Positions 24,840 through 36,901 of a stretch of 64,000 nt of DNA are shown here, in pieces (position 1 is the stretch's first letter; every line of letters begins with the position of its first letter). The stretch spans positions 1 through 64,000 of the forward strand of contig DASTBA010000044.1 in assembly GCA_035712285.1 (NCBI GenBank), written 5' to 3'. The DNA is from CAMLHP01 sp035712285. GTDB lineage: Bacteria; Gemmatimonadota; Gemmatimonadetes; Gemmatimonadales; GWC2-71-9. Below the pieces are notes generated by a model. The model saw only the letters and a list, made by a program, of their open reading frames with translations, had not been told where the DNA came from and ran no database searches. A program made the position numbers and the translations under genes.

Positions 24840-26123
24840 ATGACGATTGCAGAGGACCTGATCGGGAAGGCCGAACGGCGTGAGGCGCTGTTCGGCATCA
24901 TCGGCCTGGGCTACGTCGGGCTTCCCCTGGCGGTGGAACTGGCGCGGGCCGGCTACCGGGTGCTGGGCTACGACATCAGCCCGCGGGTGGTGGCGGGACT
25001 GAATGCCGGCACCTCGCACATCAAGGACGTCGCCGACCAGGACCTCAAGGAGATCCTGGCGGCCGGCCGCTTCGAGGCCACCACGGACGCGAGCCGTCTC
25101 GCGGAGCCGGATGCCATCTCCATCTGCGTCCCGACGCCGCTGTCGAAGTACAAGGATCCGGACGTGAGCTTCATCGTCGCGGCGACGGACGCCGTGAAGA
25201 AAACGCTCCGGCGGGGGCAGGCCGTGATCCTGGAAAGCACGACGTATCCCGGTACCACCCGCGAGATCATGCTGCCCGCGCTCGAAGGCACGGGACTCAA
25301 GGTCGGGACCGACTTCTTTCTCGCCTTCAGTCCGGAGCGCGTGGATCCGGGCAATCCGGTCTATCACACGCGGAACACGCCCAAGGTGGTGGGTGGCATC
25401 ACGCCGGCCTGTCGCGACGTCTGCTGCGCGCTGTACCAGCCGGCGATCGACGCGCTCGTGCCGGTCTCCTCGACCGAGGCGGCGGAGCTGGTGAAGCTGC
25501 TCGAGAATACCTTCCGGAGCGTCAACATCGGCCTGGTGAACGAGATGGCCATCGTCTGCGACAAGCTGGGCGTGGACGTGTGGGAGGTGATCGATGCCGC
25601 CGCAACCAAGCCCTTCGGGTTCATGAAGTTCACGCCGGGGCCGGGGCTGGGCGGGCACTGCATCCCGATCGATCCGCATTACCTCGCGTGGAAGATGCGC
25701 GGGCTCAACTACAAGACCCGCTTCATCGACATCGCCGGCGAGGTGAACTCGGAGATGCCGCTGTTCTGGGTGCGGAAGACAATCGACACCCTGAACATGA
25801 ACGGCAAGGCGATGCGTGACGCGCGCGTCCTGATCGTCGGCGTCGCGTACAAGAAGGACATCGACGACCTGCGCGAGAGCCCCGCGCTCGACATCATCCG
25901 GCTGCTGGAACAGTATGGCGCGACGGTGTCGTACCACGACCCGTACGTCCCGGCGCTGGAGGAGGACGGGCATCAGTACGCGTCCGTGCCGCTGGACCCC
26001 GCGGCGCTGCGGGCGGCCGACTGCGTGCTCATCGTGACCGATCACTCGAGCATCGACTACGGGCTCATCCGCCAGCACGCCCCGCTCGTGGTGGACACCC
26101 GGCACGCGCTGGCGCGGCGGTAG
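24840..26123 (+). CDS. wbpA: UDP-N-acetyl-D-glucosamine 6-dehydrogenase, WbpA type
   Basis: First step of the diacetamido-uronate pathway: oxidises UDP-GlcNAc to UDP-GlcNAc-uronate with NAD. The 427-residue protein has the GLGYVGLPLAVELARAGY loop, CVPTPLSKYKDPD, ESTTYPGTT, and the catalytic cysteine near residue 273 in GGHCIPIDP. This signature and length separate it from UDP-glucose dehydrogenase, which follows as the next gene. Its stop overlaps that gene by one base. Confidence 0.87.
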   Translation: MTIAEDLIGKAERREALFGIIGLGYVGLPLAVELARAGYRVLGYDISPRVVAGLNAGTSHIKDVADQDLKEILAAGRFEATTDASRLAEPDAISICVPTPLSKYKDPDVSFIVAATDAVKKTLRRGQAVILESTTYPGTTREIMLPALEGTGLKVGTDFFLAFSPERVDPGNPVYHTRNTPKVVGGITPACRDVCCALYQPAIDALVPVSSTEAAELVKLLENTFRSVNIGLVNEMAIVCDKLGVDVWEVIDAAATKPFGFMKFTPGPGLGGHCIPIDPHYLAWKMRGLNYKTRFIDIAGEVNSEMPLFWVRKTIDTLNMNGKAMRDARVLIVGVAYKKDIDDLRESPALDIIRLLEQYGATVSYHDPYVPALEEDGHQYASVPLDPAALRAADCVLIVTDHSSIDYGLIRQHAPLVVDTRHALARR

Positions 26124-27442
26124 TGCGGCTCGCGGTCATCGGCAGCGGGTACGTCGGTCTCGTGGCCGGTGCCTGTTTCGCGGAGACGGGCAACGAGGTG
26201 GTCTGCGTGGAACGGGACGCCGGGCGGGTCGGCCGGCTCAGGACCGGCGACATGCCGCTCTTCGAGCCCGGACTCGAGCCGCTGCTGCGCCGGAACCAGG
26301 CCGAGGGGCGGCTGCGCTTCACGACCGACCTGCGGGAGGCGGTGACGCACGCGTCGCTGCTCTTCATCGCCGTCGGGACCCCGGCGGCGGACGACGGTGG
26401 GGCGGACATCTCCCTGGTGCTGGAGGTGGCGGAGGCGATCGCCCGGCTCGCCACCAGGCCGGTGACGCTGGTGCTCAAGTCCACGGTGCCGGTCGGGACG
26501 GCGGCCCGGGTCGCCGCCGCCGTGGCCCGCGTGACGCCGGTGCCGGTGGCGGTGGCGTCGAATCCGGAGTTCCTCAAGGAAGGCGCCGCGGTGGATGACT
26601 TCATGCATCCCGACCGCGTGATCGTCGGCACCGACAGCGAAGCGGTGCGCAGCCTGCTGGGCGAGCTGTATGCGCCGTACACCCGCCGGGGCGGGGACCG
26701 GATCCTGTTCATGGACAGCGCCTCTGCGGAGCTCACCAAGTATGCCGCCAACGCGATGCTGGCCACGCGGGTGTCGTTCATGAACCAGATGGCGGTGCTC
26801 TGCGAGGCGGTCGGCGCCGACGTGGCCCTGGTCCGGAACGGCATCGGTTCGGACCGTCGCATCGGGCGGGCGTTTCTCTATCCCGGCCCGGGGTTCGGCG
26901 GATCCTGCTTCCCCAAGGACCTGCGAGCGCTCCGCCGCATGGGGGAGATGCAAGGCGTCTCGCTGGACCTCGTGGCGGCCGTGGAAGCGGTCAACCATCG
27001 CCAGCGGGAGCTGATCTTCCGGAAGGTCGAGCAGGCGGCCGGCGGCGTCCGGGGCCGGACGGTGGCGATCTGGGGACTCGCGTTCAAGGCGGAGACCGAT
27101 GACATCCGGGAAAGCCCGGCGATCATCCTGGCGGAGCGGTTGCTCGAGGGCGGGGCGGTGGTGCAGGCGCACGATCCGGAGGCGATGCCCGCGGCGGAGC
27201 GCCACTTCGGAAACCGGATCCGCCTCGCACCCGAGCCCTATGCCGCATTGGCGGGAGCCGACGTGCTTGTCGTGATGACCGAATGGCTGGTCTACCGCAC
27301 GCCCGACTTCAGCCGGATTGCGAGCCTGCTGCGGCATCCGGCCCTGGTGGATGGCCGGAATCTGTACGACCCGCTGCGGGTACGGGCGGCGGGACTGACC
27401 TATGACGGTGTGGGGCGGCAGGCCACGCCGCCGCCAGCGTAA
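26123..27442 (+). CDS. ugd: UDP-glucose 6-dehydrogenase
   Basis: Makes UDP-glucuronate from UDP-glucose. The 439-residue protein has the N-terminal GSGYVGLVAGACFAETGN loop, FIAVGTPAADDGGADIS, SNPEFLKEGAAVDDF, and the catalytic cysteine near residue 261 in GGSCFPKD. These are the standard Ugd/TuaD signatures. The GTG start shares one base with the wbpA stop. It probably feeds the same glycan as the upstream genes. Confidence 0.9.
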   Translation: MRLAVIGSGYVGLVAGACFAETGNEVVCVERDAGRVGRLRTGDMPLFEPGLEPLLRRNQAEGRLRFTTDLREAVTHASLLFIAVGTPAADDGGADISLVLEVAEAIARLATRPVTLVLKSTVPVGTAARVAAAVARVTPVPVAVASNPEFLKEGAAVDDFMHPDRVIVGTDSEAVRSLLGELYAPYTRRGGDRILFMDSASAELTKYAANAMLATRVSFMNQMAVLCEAVGADVALVRNGIGSDRRIGRAFLYPGPGFGGSCFPKDLRALRRMGEMQGVSLDLVAAVEAVNHRQRELIFRKVEQAAGGVRGRTVAIWGLAFKAETDDIRESPAIILAERLLEGGAVVQAHDPEAMPAAERHFGNRIRLAPEPYAALAGADVLVVMTEWLVYRTPDFSRIASLLRHPALVDGRNLYDPLRVRAAGLTYDGVGRQATPPPA

Positions 27443-27451
27443 GGGGCGAAC

Positions 27452-28156
27452 ATGCAGCCAAGCACTGACCAGCTGATGATGCGGGCGCGCGAGCGGTTTG
27501 TGCTCCAGGACTATCACGGCGCCGTGTACCTGCTGGAGGAGATCACCTCCCAGGGGAATGCATTTGCCGATGCGCACCACCTGCTCGGCGTGTCGCTGTC
27601 CCTCCTGGGCCACACCGAGCGCGCCCTGGAGGAGTTTGACCGTGCCCTGGCGCTGAATCCGCGCTATCTCGAAGCGCTGATTCACCGCGGATTGCTCCTG
27701 AACCAGCTCGGACTGTCGCGCGAGGCGGAGGAGTGCTTCCGGCGGGCGTCGCTGGCGGACACCGGCAATGTGCGCGGCTTCGCCGCGCCGGTCGCCGCGC
27801 AGCTGGCGAACCGCCACGCCGAGCTGGCCCACGCCTATGCCGAGGTGGGCGCCCTCGACCTGGCCGCCGAGCAGTACCGCCGTGCGCTGGAACTGGGGCC
27901 GACGTTCCACGACTTGCGGTATCGCCTGGCCCGGGTGCTGCTGGAATCCGGCCGGGCGCTGGAGGCGCGGGAGGAACTGGAGCAGGTGGTCGCGGCACGG
28001 CCGGCGTTCCTGGATGCCGGTGCGGCACTGGGGCTCGCGCGTTATCTGTCCGGGGACGCCGACGGTGCGCGCGAAGTATGGGAAAACCTGCTCTCGCACC
28101 GGCCGGACAATCCCCGGGTGCAGGCCTATCTCCACATGGTGGGGCGGCCCGAGTGA
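27452..28156 (+). CDS. TPR-repeat protein
   Basis: A 234-residue protein without a signal peptide, made of consecutive tetratricopeptide repeats. Typical repeats include LLGHTERALEEFDRALALNP, YLEALIHRGLLLNQLGLSR and LAAEQYRRALELGPTFHDLR. The number of repeats is about five or six. Function unknown; it is likely a cytoplasmic adaptor. The stop overlaps the start of the lipoprotein at 28153 (GTGA). Confidence 0.75.
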   Translation: MQPSTDQLMMRARERFVLQDYHGAVYLLEEITSQGNAFADAHHLLGVSLSLLGHTERALEEFDRALALNPRYLEALIHRGLLLNQLGLSREAEECFRRASLADTGNVRGFAAPVAAQLANRHAELAHAYAEVGALDLAAEQYRRALELGPTFHDLRYRLARVLLESGRALEAREELEQVVAARPAFLDAGAALGLARYLSGDADGAREVWENLLSHRPDNPRVQAYLHMVGRPE

Positions 28157-29064
28157 GGACCGCGCTGCTGGCCGGGATGCTGATCTGCGCCGGTTGCACC
28201 AGGGGCGGGCATCGCGAGCGCGACGGCGATCGTCTCTACTTGCGCGGGAACTACGGGGCAGCGCTCCGGACGTATAGTGCGCTCGCGGCGGCGCACGGCG
28301 CACCGCAGCTCTGGGCCAAGACGGCTGCGGCGGCGCTGCATGCCGGTCGCCTGGATACGGCCGTGACCGCGCTCGTTGCCTTGGCGGACGCGGACTCGTC
28401 CCGGCGCACCGAAGCGGGCGACGGCCTGGCCGAGGTGGCACGGCGTGCCGCCCGGGATCATCGTCCCGGAACGCTGGCGGCCGCCGTGAGCGGCTTGCTC
28501 CGGGTCGCGCCGTCGTGGCGGGTCACCAGCTTCGCCTATGCCCTGGTGCAGGATGGGTCGCTCAGCCCGGCGATGGAAGCGAGGATGCTGCCGCTGGCGC
28601 TCGCCGGAGCGCCGGATGCCGGAACCTTCGACTCGCTGCTGCTCCGGTATGGTGCGCTGCTGGCGAGCCACGGCGCGTGCGCGGACGCGGCGTACGCCTA
28701 CCGCGGGGTGGCGCGCCGCACGCCGGATCCGCTGCTCAAGGATTCGGCCAGCGCCGGCTATGCCACCTGCGCGCTCCGGCTCGGCGTGACCGCATTCGAC
28801 TCGAACGACGTGATCGGGGCGGACCGGTGGTTCGGCCGGGCGGCGCGCGCGGACAGCGGAAACTGGACCGGCCGCCGGGCGCTGATCGGCCTGGGCGATG
28901 CGCGCCTCCGCCAGGGGGACCCGATCGCCGCGGCGATCGCCTGGCAGCGGGTGGCCGGCATGAGCGGCGGAGCCGATTCTCTGGGACAGGTGGCACGGGC
29001 GCGCCTTCGCGCGCTCGCCCCTGCAGCTACAATGCGTGACAGCTCCAGGACGGGAGTACCATGA
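28153..29064 (+). CDS. Putative lipoprotein with TPR-like repeats
   Basis: A 303-residue lipoprotein. The start MRTALLAGMLICAGC shows a lipobox with the modified cysteine at position 15. The rest is Ala-rich helical text with TPR-like pairs (LRGNYGAALRTYSALAAAHG, then IGLGDARLRQGDPIAAAIAWQ). I do not recognise a function. It is the middle member of three consecutive genes with helical repeats, all joined by 4-base overlaps, and probably works with the BamD-like lipoprotein that follows. Confidence 0.7.
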   Translation: MRTALLAGMLICAGCTRGGHRERDGDRLYLRGNYGAALRTYSALAAAHGAPQLWAKTAAAALHAGRLDTAVTALVALADADSSRRTEAGDGLAEVARRAARDHRPGTLAAAVSGLLRVAPSWRVTSFAYALVQDGSLSPAMEARMLPLALAGAPDAGTFDSLLLRYGALLASHGACADAAYAYRGVARRTPDPLLKDSASAGYATCALRLGVTAFDSNDVIGADRWFGRAARADSGNWTGRRALIGLGDARLRQGDPIAAAIAWQRVAGMSGGADSLGQVARARLRALAPAATMRDSSRTGVP

Positions 29065-29840
29065 CGGTTCGCCGCTTCTTGCCCCTGTTGCTGCTGTCCG
29101 GTGCGTGCAGTTCCGCCACCGGGCGGGGCGCCGTCACGACTCCCGCCGGCGGTTCCGACGCCCTCAATACCACGCAGCTGGACTCGCTCTGGAGCCAGGC
29201 GAATGCCGCCTACCAGGCCGGCAAGTGGCGGAAGGCCATCGAGGAAGTGGAGCGCTTCAACCTGGAGGCGCCGCGGGACGATGCGCGCCGGGTGGAGGCG
29301 CACTACCTGCTTGGCGAGGCGCACCTGGCGGGCCACCAGCGGCTGGAGGCGGCGCGGGAGTTCCGGCGGGTGAGCGACGAGACGCCCACCCACAAGCTGG
29401 CGCCCGAGGCGCTGCTGCACGTGGGCGATGCCTATGCCGAGCTCTGGCGCCGGCCGGAACTGGACCCGACCTACGGCCAGACGGCGCTGTCCACCTATCA
29501 GGAACTGGTCAACCGCTATCCCGATTCCGACGCGGCGACCCAGGCCAAGGCGCGCATTGACGACCTGAACGACAAGTTCGCCCTCAAGGAGTACAAGGCG
29601 GCGAGGTACTACCTCCGCTTCAAGGCGTGGGACTCCGCCGTCATCTACCTGCGGGATGTGCTGGCGACGTATCCCCGCGCCCAAGTGGCGCCCCAGGCGC
29701 TCGTGGACCTGATCGCCACCTACCGGACGCTGGGGTACGTGGAGGATGCCGAGCAGACCTGCGGGTACCTGCGCCGCTTCCACCCGGGCGCGGCCGGCAC
29801 CGACCGCGTCTGTCCCACGAAGTCCCCGCAGGGACCCTGA
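29061..29840 (+). CDS. bamD: BamD-like outer-membrane assembly lipoprotein
   Basis: A 259-residue lipoprotein with LLLLSGAC (lipid cysteine at 16). Five TPR units follow, with the BamD hallmarks AHYLLGEAHLAG, FRRVSDETPTHKLAPEALLH, YQELVNRYPDSDAATQAK and the VIYLRDVLATYPRAQVAPQAL segment. In the family, BamD binds BamA and helps insert beta barrels. No bamA is in the window, so CpoB-like or other TPR lipoproteins cannot be excluded. It is coupled to nadD downstream by a one-base overlap. Confidence 0.78.
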   Translation: MTVRRFLPLLLLSGACSSATGRGAVTTPAGGSDALNTTQLDSLWSQANAAYQAGKWRKAIEEVERFNLEAPRDDARRVEAHYLLGEAHLAGHQRLEAAREFRRVSDETPTHKLAPEALLHVGDAYAELWRRPELDPTYGQTALSTYQELVNRYPDSDAATQAKARIDDLNDKFALKEYKAARYYLRFKAWDSAVIYLRDVLATYPRAQVAPQALVDLIATYRTLGYVEDAEQTCGYLRRFHPGAAGTDRVCPTKSPQGP

Positions 29841-30417
29841 TGCCCATCGGCCTGTTCGGGGGATCGTTCGATCCCATCCACCATGGCCACCTCATCGTCG
29901 CGCGCTCGGCGCTGGAACAGCTCGGACTGGACGAAGTCCGGTTTGTTCCGGCACGGGAGCAGCCGTTCAAGGTGGGCACCCACGGTGCCGCGGCCTCGCA
30001 CCGCGCACGCATGGTGGAACTGGCGATCGAAGGCGAGCCGGGATTCCGGCTCGAGCGCACGGAACTGGAGCGGTCCGGTCCCTCGTTTACCGTGGATACC
30101 TTGCGGGCGCTGCACGCACGCGAGCCCGGCGTCGAATGGACGCTGCTGCTCGGTGAGGACACCGTCCGGGATCTGCCCAAGTGGCGGGAGCCCGAAGCGG
30201 TGGCGCAGCTGGCCCGTATCGCGGTCTTCGCCCGGCCCGGCACGCCGGCCCCGGCTCCGATGGAGCCGGCCTGGCGCCGGATTCGGGTGCCGCTGGTGGA
30301 GATCTCCGCCACCGAGGTGCGGCGCCGGGTGCGCGAGGGCCATTCGATTCGTTACTGGGTTCCGGACGCCGTGGCGGCCTACGTCACGGCCAACGGGCTC
30401 TATCGGGATGACGGCAC

Positions 30418-30421
<4 letters not shown>
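29840..30421 (+). CDS. nadD: Nicotinate-nucleotide adenylyltransferase
   Basis: Transfers AMP to nicotinate mononucleotide in NAD synthesis. The 193-residue protein starts MPIGLFGGSFDPIHHGHL, containing the nucleotidyltransferase HxGH motif, and has LLLGEDTVRDLPKWREPE and VEISATEVRRRVREG (the ISSTxIR motif) near the end. Length and order are normal. Its stop overlaps the secA start (ATGA). Confidence 0.95.
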
Positions 30422-33528
<3,107 letters not shown>

Positions 33529-33590
33529 CCGCCTCTTACCAGAATCCTCGTTCGGGATGAAATTGCAGGGTCACCCGACACCAGGGCACG

Positions 33591-36530
33591 ATGTCCCCAC
33601 GAACGAAGCGCCGCTCGGCGGGCCGGACCCCGGCTCGCAAGCGGCGCGGCACCCTTGCGCAGCGCCAGTCGGCGCTGCTGCGACTCTCCGCCGAAGTGGC
33701 GGCGGCGTATGACGAGGCGGAAGTCTGCGAGCGGGTCGTGCGTGGCCTTCGCGACGAGGCCCTCGGCTACGATTTCCTCGGCATGTTCCTGCTCGACGAG
33801 CAGGGCGACCGGGTGCTCAAGGCCAGCGCCGGCTGGCCGGATGCTCCCGCCGGCTGGCGGGTCCGTCCCGGCGAGGGGCTGAGCGACCGCGCCATCCGGG
33901 ACGGGCAGCTGCATTACACGCCGCAGGTCCGGGCCGAACGCAGCTATCTCCCCAGTCTCAACTCGGGCTCCGAAGTCGACGTCCCGCTGCGCGTGGACGA
34001 CCAGACCGTCGGCGTGCTGGTGGTGGAAAGCGCCGATCCCGAGGCCTTCACGCCGGCCGACTTCAAGGTGCTCTCCGCCGTGGCGGACTTCGCGAGCCTT
34101 GCCATCGGACGGGCGCGCCTGCTGGTCAGCGCCCGCCGCCGCGCCGACGAACAGCAGGCCCTGCTCGATACCATGGCCGACCTCTCGGGCCAGCTGGAAC
34201 TCAGCAAGCTGCTCCACGCGGTGCTGGGGCGCGCGGTGGCCCTGCTGGGCGTGACCGGCGGGGAACTCGCCATCTTCGAGGAGGCCACCGAGGAACTGGT
34301 GGTCGTCGCGAGCGAGGGCATCTCGCGGGACTCCACCGGCACCCGCCTCAGGCTGGGCGAAGGCGCCATGGGGAAAGTTGCGGTGTCCCACGAGCCGCTC
34401 ATCATCCCGAATTACGATCGCTGGGCCGGGCGTTCCGCCAAGTACTCCGACGTACGGGACACGGTGCAGGCGGTCATGGTGGCGCCCTTGCTGATCGGCA
34501 CCCGGCTGGTGGGCGCCATTGCCAGCACCCACGCTGATCCCACCCGCCACTTCGGCGCCGACGATCTCCGGCTGCTGCAGCTGTTCGCCCCGCAGGCCGC
34601 CATCGCCATCGAGAACGCCCGGCTCTACACCTCGGCGCAGCGCCAGAAGGAGTACTTCGAGGCGGTGGTGCTCAACAGCCCGGTGGCGATCGTGACCCTC
34701 GAGCTGGACGGGCGCATCACCTCGCTCAACCCGGCCTTCGAGCGGCTGTTCGGGTACGCGCGGGAGGAAGCGCTGGGCCGGGACCTGGACAGCCTCATCA
34801 ACGACGAGCAGACCCTGGCCGAGGCCAACCAGTACACCACGCTCGCGACCCACCACACCGCCAAGGGCATCGGCCGCCGCCGCCGGAAGGACGGGACAGT
34901 GCTCGACGTGGAACTCGCCGGCGTGCCGGTGAGCGTCGAGGGACGGAATGTCGGGATCATGGCCCTGTATCACGATGTCACCGACCTGCTCAAGGCCAAG
35001 TCTGAGGCCGAGTCGGCCAACCAGGCCAAGAGCCGGTTCCTGGCCAACATGAGCCACGAGCTCCGGACCCCGCTCAACGCGATCATCGGTTACAGCGAGA
35101 TGCTGAAGGAGGACGCCGAGGAGTCCGGCGACGAGACGACGGTGGCGGACCTGGACAAGATCCGGTCGTCGGGCAAGCACCTGCTCGCGCTCATCAACGA
35201 TGTGCTCGATCTCTCGAAGATCGAGGCCGGCAAGATGGAGCTGTACTTCGAGACCTTCGACGTCCGGACCCTGGTGGACGACGTGGCCATGACGGTGCGG
35301 CCCCTGATGGCGCAGAACGCCAACACCCTCGAGGTGGAATGCGCAGCCGGCGTCGGGCTGCTCCGGGCGGACCTTACCAAGGTGCGCCAGATGCTCCTCA
35401 ACCTGCTCTCGAACGCGAGCAAGTTCACCGAGCACGGGGTGGTGCGCCTCGGGGTGCACCGGCGCACCGGGGCAGGGGGGACCCAGCTGGAGTTCAGCGT
35501 GACCGACTCGGGAATCGGGATGACGCCGGAGCAGGTGGGGCGGCTGTTCGAGGCGTTCTCGCAGGCCGAGGCCTCCACCACCCGCAAGTACGGCGGCACC
35601 GGCCTCGGCCTCGCCATCACGCGCAAGTTCTGCGAGATGATGGGCGGGACGGTGGAGGTCCGGAGCGAGCCCGGCGTGGGCTCGACCTTCACGGTGCGGC
35701 TGCCCGACAACACCGAGCGCGGGGCGGACGCCGGCGCGCCCCAGGAGCCCGCCACCGTCGCGCGCACCGCGGCGACCCGGGTGCTCGTCGTGGATGACGA
35801 GGAATCGGTGCGCACCCTCATGCGACGGTTCCTGGCGCGGGAGGGCTACGACGTCGAGGAAGCGAGCACCGGCCCGGAGGGCCTGCGGAAGGCGCGCGAG
35901 CGCCGGCCCGATGCGATCACGCTGGACGTGATGATGCCGGGCATGGACGGCTGGGAGGTCCTGGCCGCGCTCAAGGCGGACCCGGAGCTGGCAGAGATCC
36001 CGGTGGTGATGCTGACGGTGGTGGGCGACCGGAAGCTGGGCTATGCCCTCGGCGCATCCGAGTTCGTCACCAAGCCGATCGACCGGGAACTGCTGCGGCG
36101 GGTGCTGGCGCGCTACCGGACTGGCGCCTCGAGCGGCCCGGTGCTGGTGGTGGAGGACGACCCCGCCACGGCGGAACTGCTCCGGCGCACCCTCGAGGGC
36201 GAAGGCTGGCGGGTGGTGCTGGCGCCGAACGGACGCGCGGGACTGGAGCGCTTCGACGCCGAGCCGCCGGCCCTGGTCCTGCTGGACCTCATGATGCCGG
36301 AGATGGACGGGTTCACCTTCATCGAGACCGTGCGCGCGGCGCCGCGGGAGAGCCGGGTGCCGATCGTGGTGGTCACGGCGCGGGACCTGAGCGCCGAGGA
36401 TCACCAGCGCCTCAACGGGCACGTGGCCGCGGTGCTGCACAAGGGCGGGTACTCCCGCGACGAACTGCTGTCGGAAGTGGCGTCGCGACTCGGTACGCGG
36501 CTCGGCGTGCCGCGGAAGGGGGAGGGCTGA
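33591..36530 (+). CDS. Hybrid sensor histidine kinase, GAF-GAF-PAS-HisKA-HATPase-REC-REC
   Basis: A 979-residue cytoplasmic kinase; no transmembrane segment is visible. Order: basic N-terminal tail, GAF about 30-180 (DFLGMFLLDEQGDRVL), second GAF about 190-345 (ELAIFEEATEELVVVASEG), PAS about 353-475, the H box NMSHELRTPL with H near 489, the ATPase domain (LLNLLSNASKFTEHG; KYGGTGLGLAI), then two receivers with phospho-aspartates near 780 (LDVMMPGMDG) and in the LDLMMPEMDG of the second. Sensing and signal are unknown; GAF-PAS kinases respond to small ligands or redox. It is linked to the following receiver by a TGATG overlap. Confidence 0.9.
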   Translation: MSPRTKRRSAGRTPARKRRGTLAQRQSALLRLSAEVAAAYDEAEVCERVVRGLRDEALGYDFLGMFLLDEQGDRVLKASAGWPDAPAGWRVRPGEGLSDRAIRDGQLHYTPQVRAERSYLPSLNSGSEVDVPLRVDDQTVGVLVVESADPEAFTPADFKVLSAVADFASLAIGRARLLVSARRRADEQQALLDTMADLSGQLELSKLLHAVLGRAVALLGVTGGELAIFEEATEELVVVASEGISRDSTGTRLRLGEGAMGKVAVSHEPLIIPNYDRWAGRSAKYSDVRDTVQAVMVAPLLIGTRLVGAIASTHADPTRHFGADDLRLLQLFAPQAAIAIENARLYTSAQRQKEYFEAVVLNSPVAIVTLELDGRITSLNPAFERLFGYAREEALGRDLDSLINDEQTLAEANQYTTLATHHTAKGIGRRRRKDGTVLDVELAGVPVSVEGRNVGIMALYHDVTDLLKAKSEAESANQAKSRFLANMSHELRTPLNAIIGYSEMLKEDAEESGDETTVADLDKIRSSGKHLLALINDVLDLSKIEAGKMELYFETFDVRTLVDDVAMTVRPLMAQNANTLEVECAAGVGLLRADLTKVRQMLLNLLSNASKFTEHGVVRLGVHRRTGAGGTQLEFSVTDSGIGMTPEQVGRLFEAFSQAEASTTRKYGGTGLGLAITRKFCEMMGGTVEVRSEPGVGSTFTVRLPDNTERGADAGAPQEPATVARTAATRVLVVDDEESVRTLMRRFLAREGYDVEEASTGPEGLRKARERRPDAITLDVMMPGMDGWEVLAALKADPELAEIPVVMLTVVGDRKLGYALGASEFVTKPIDRELLRRVLARYRTGASSGPVLVVEDDPATAELLRRTLEGEGWRVVLAPNGRAGLERFDAEPPALVLLDLMMPEMDGFTFIETVRAAPRESRVPIVVVTARDLSAEDHQRLNGHVAAVLHKGGYSRDELLSEVASRLGTRLGVPRKGEG

Positions 36531-36901
36531 TGTCGCGGGTGCTGCTGGTGGAGGACAACGAGCTCAACCGGGACATGCTTTCCCGCCGCCTCCGCAAGAA
36601 GGGGTTCGAGGTGGACATGGCCTTCGACGGCGCGCAGGGCGTGGCGATGGCGCGGGACGGGGCCTACGACATCATCCTGATGGACATGAGCCTGCCGGTC
36701 ATTGACGGGTGGGAGGCGGCCCGGCAGATCCGCGCCACTGGCGGGCTCGCCGCGGTGCCGATCATCGCCCTTACGGCGCACGCCATGGCCGGCGATCGCG
36801 AGAAGGCGCTCGAGGCCGGCTGCAGCGACTACGACACGAAGCCGGTGGAGATCGAGCGGCTCCTGGCCAAGATGGCGGCGCTGCTGGGCGGCGGCGGGTG
36901 A
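36530..36901 (+). CDS. Single-domain response regulator
   Basis: A 123-residue stand-alone receiver (CheY-like). It shows VLLVEDNELNRDMLSRRL with the acidic pair, the phospho-aspartate in IILMDMSLPVIDGW near residue 53, the threonine in IIALTAHAM and the lysine of the DTKPVE loop. No output domain is attached, so it probably relays phosphate within the cluster, for example between the upstream hybrid kinase and the downstream DHp-receiver-kinase protein. It overlaps both neighbours (TGATG and GTGA). Confidence 0.9.
   Translation: MSRVLLVEDNELNRDMLSRRLRKKGFEVDMAFDGAQGVAMARDGAYDIILMDMSLPVIDGWEAARQIRATGGLAAVPIIALTAHAMAGDREKALEAGCSDYDTKPVEIERLLAKMAALLGGGG

Noticed and set aside
26057..28441. A minus-strand frame of about 794 codons opposite ugd and the TPR genes
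   Set aside because: Low-complexity Arg/His/Pro text, no start context and no motif; the + strand carries a complete dehydrogenase.
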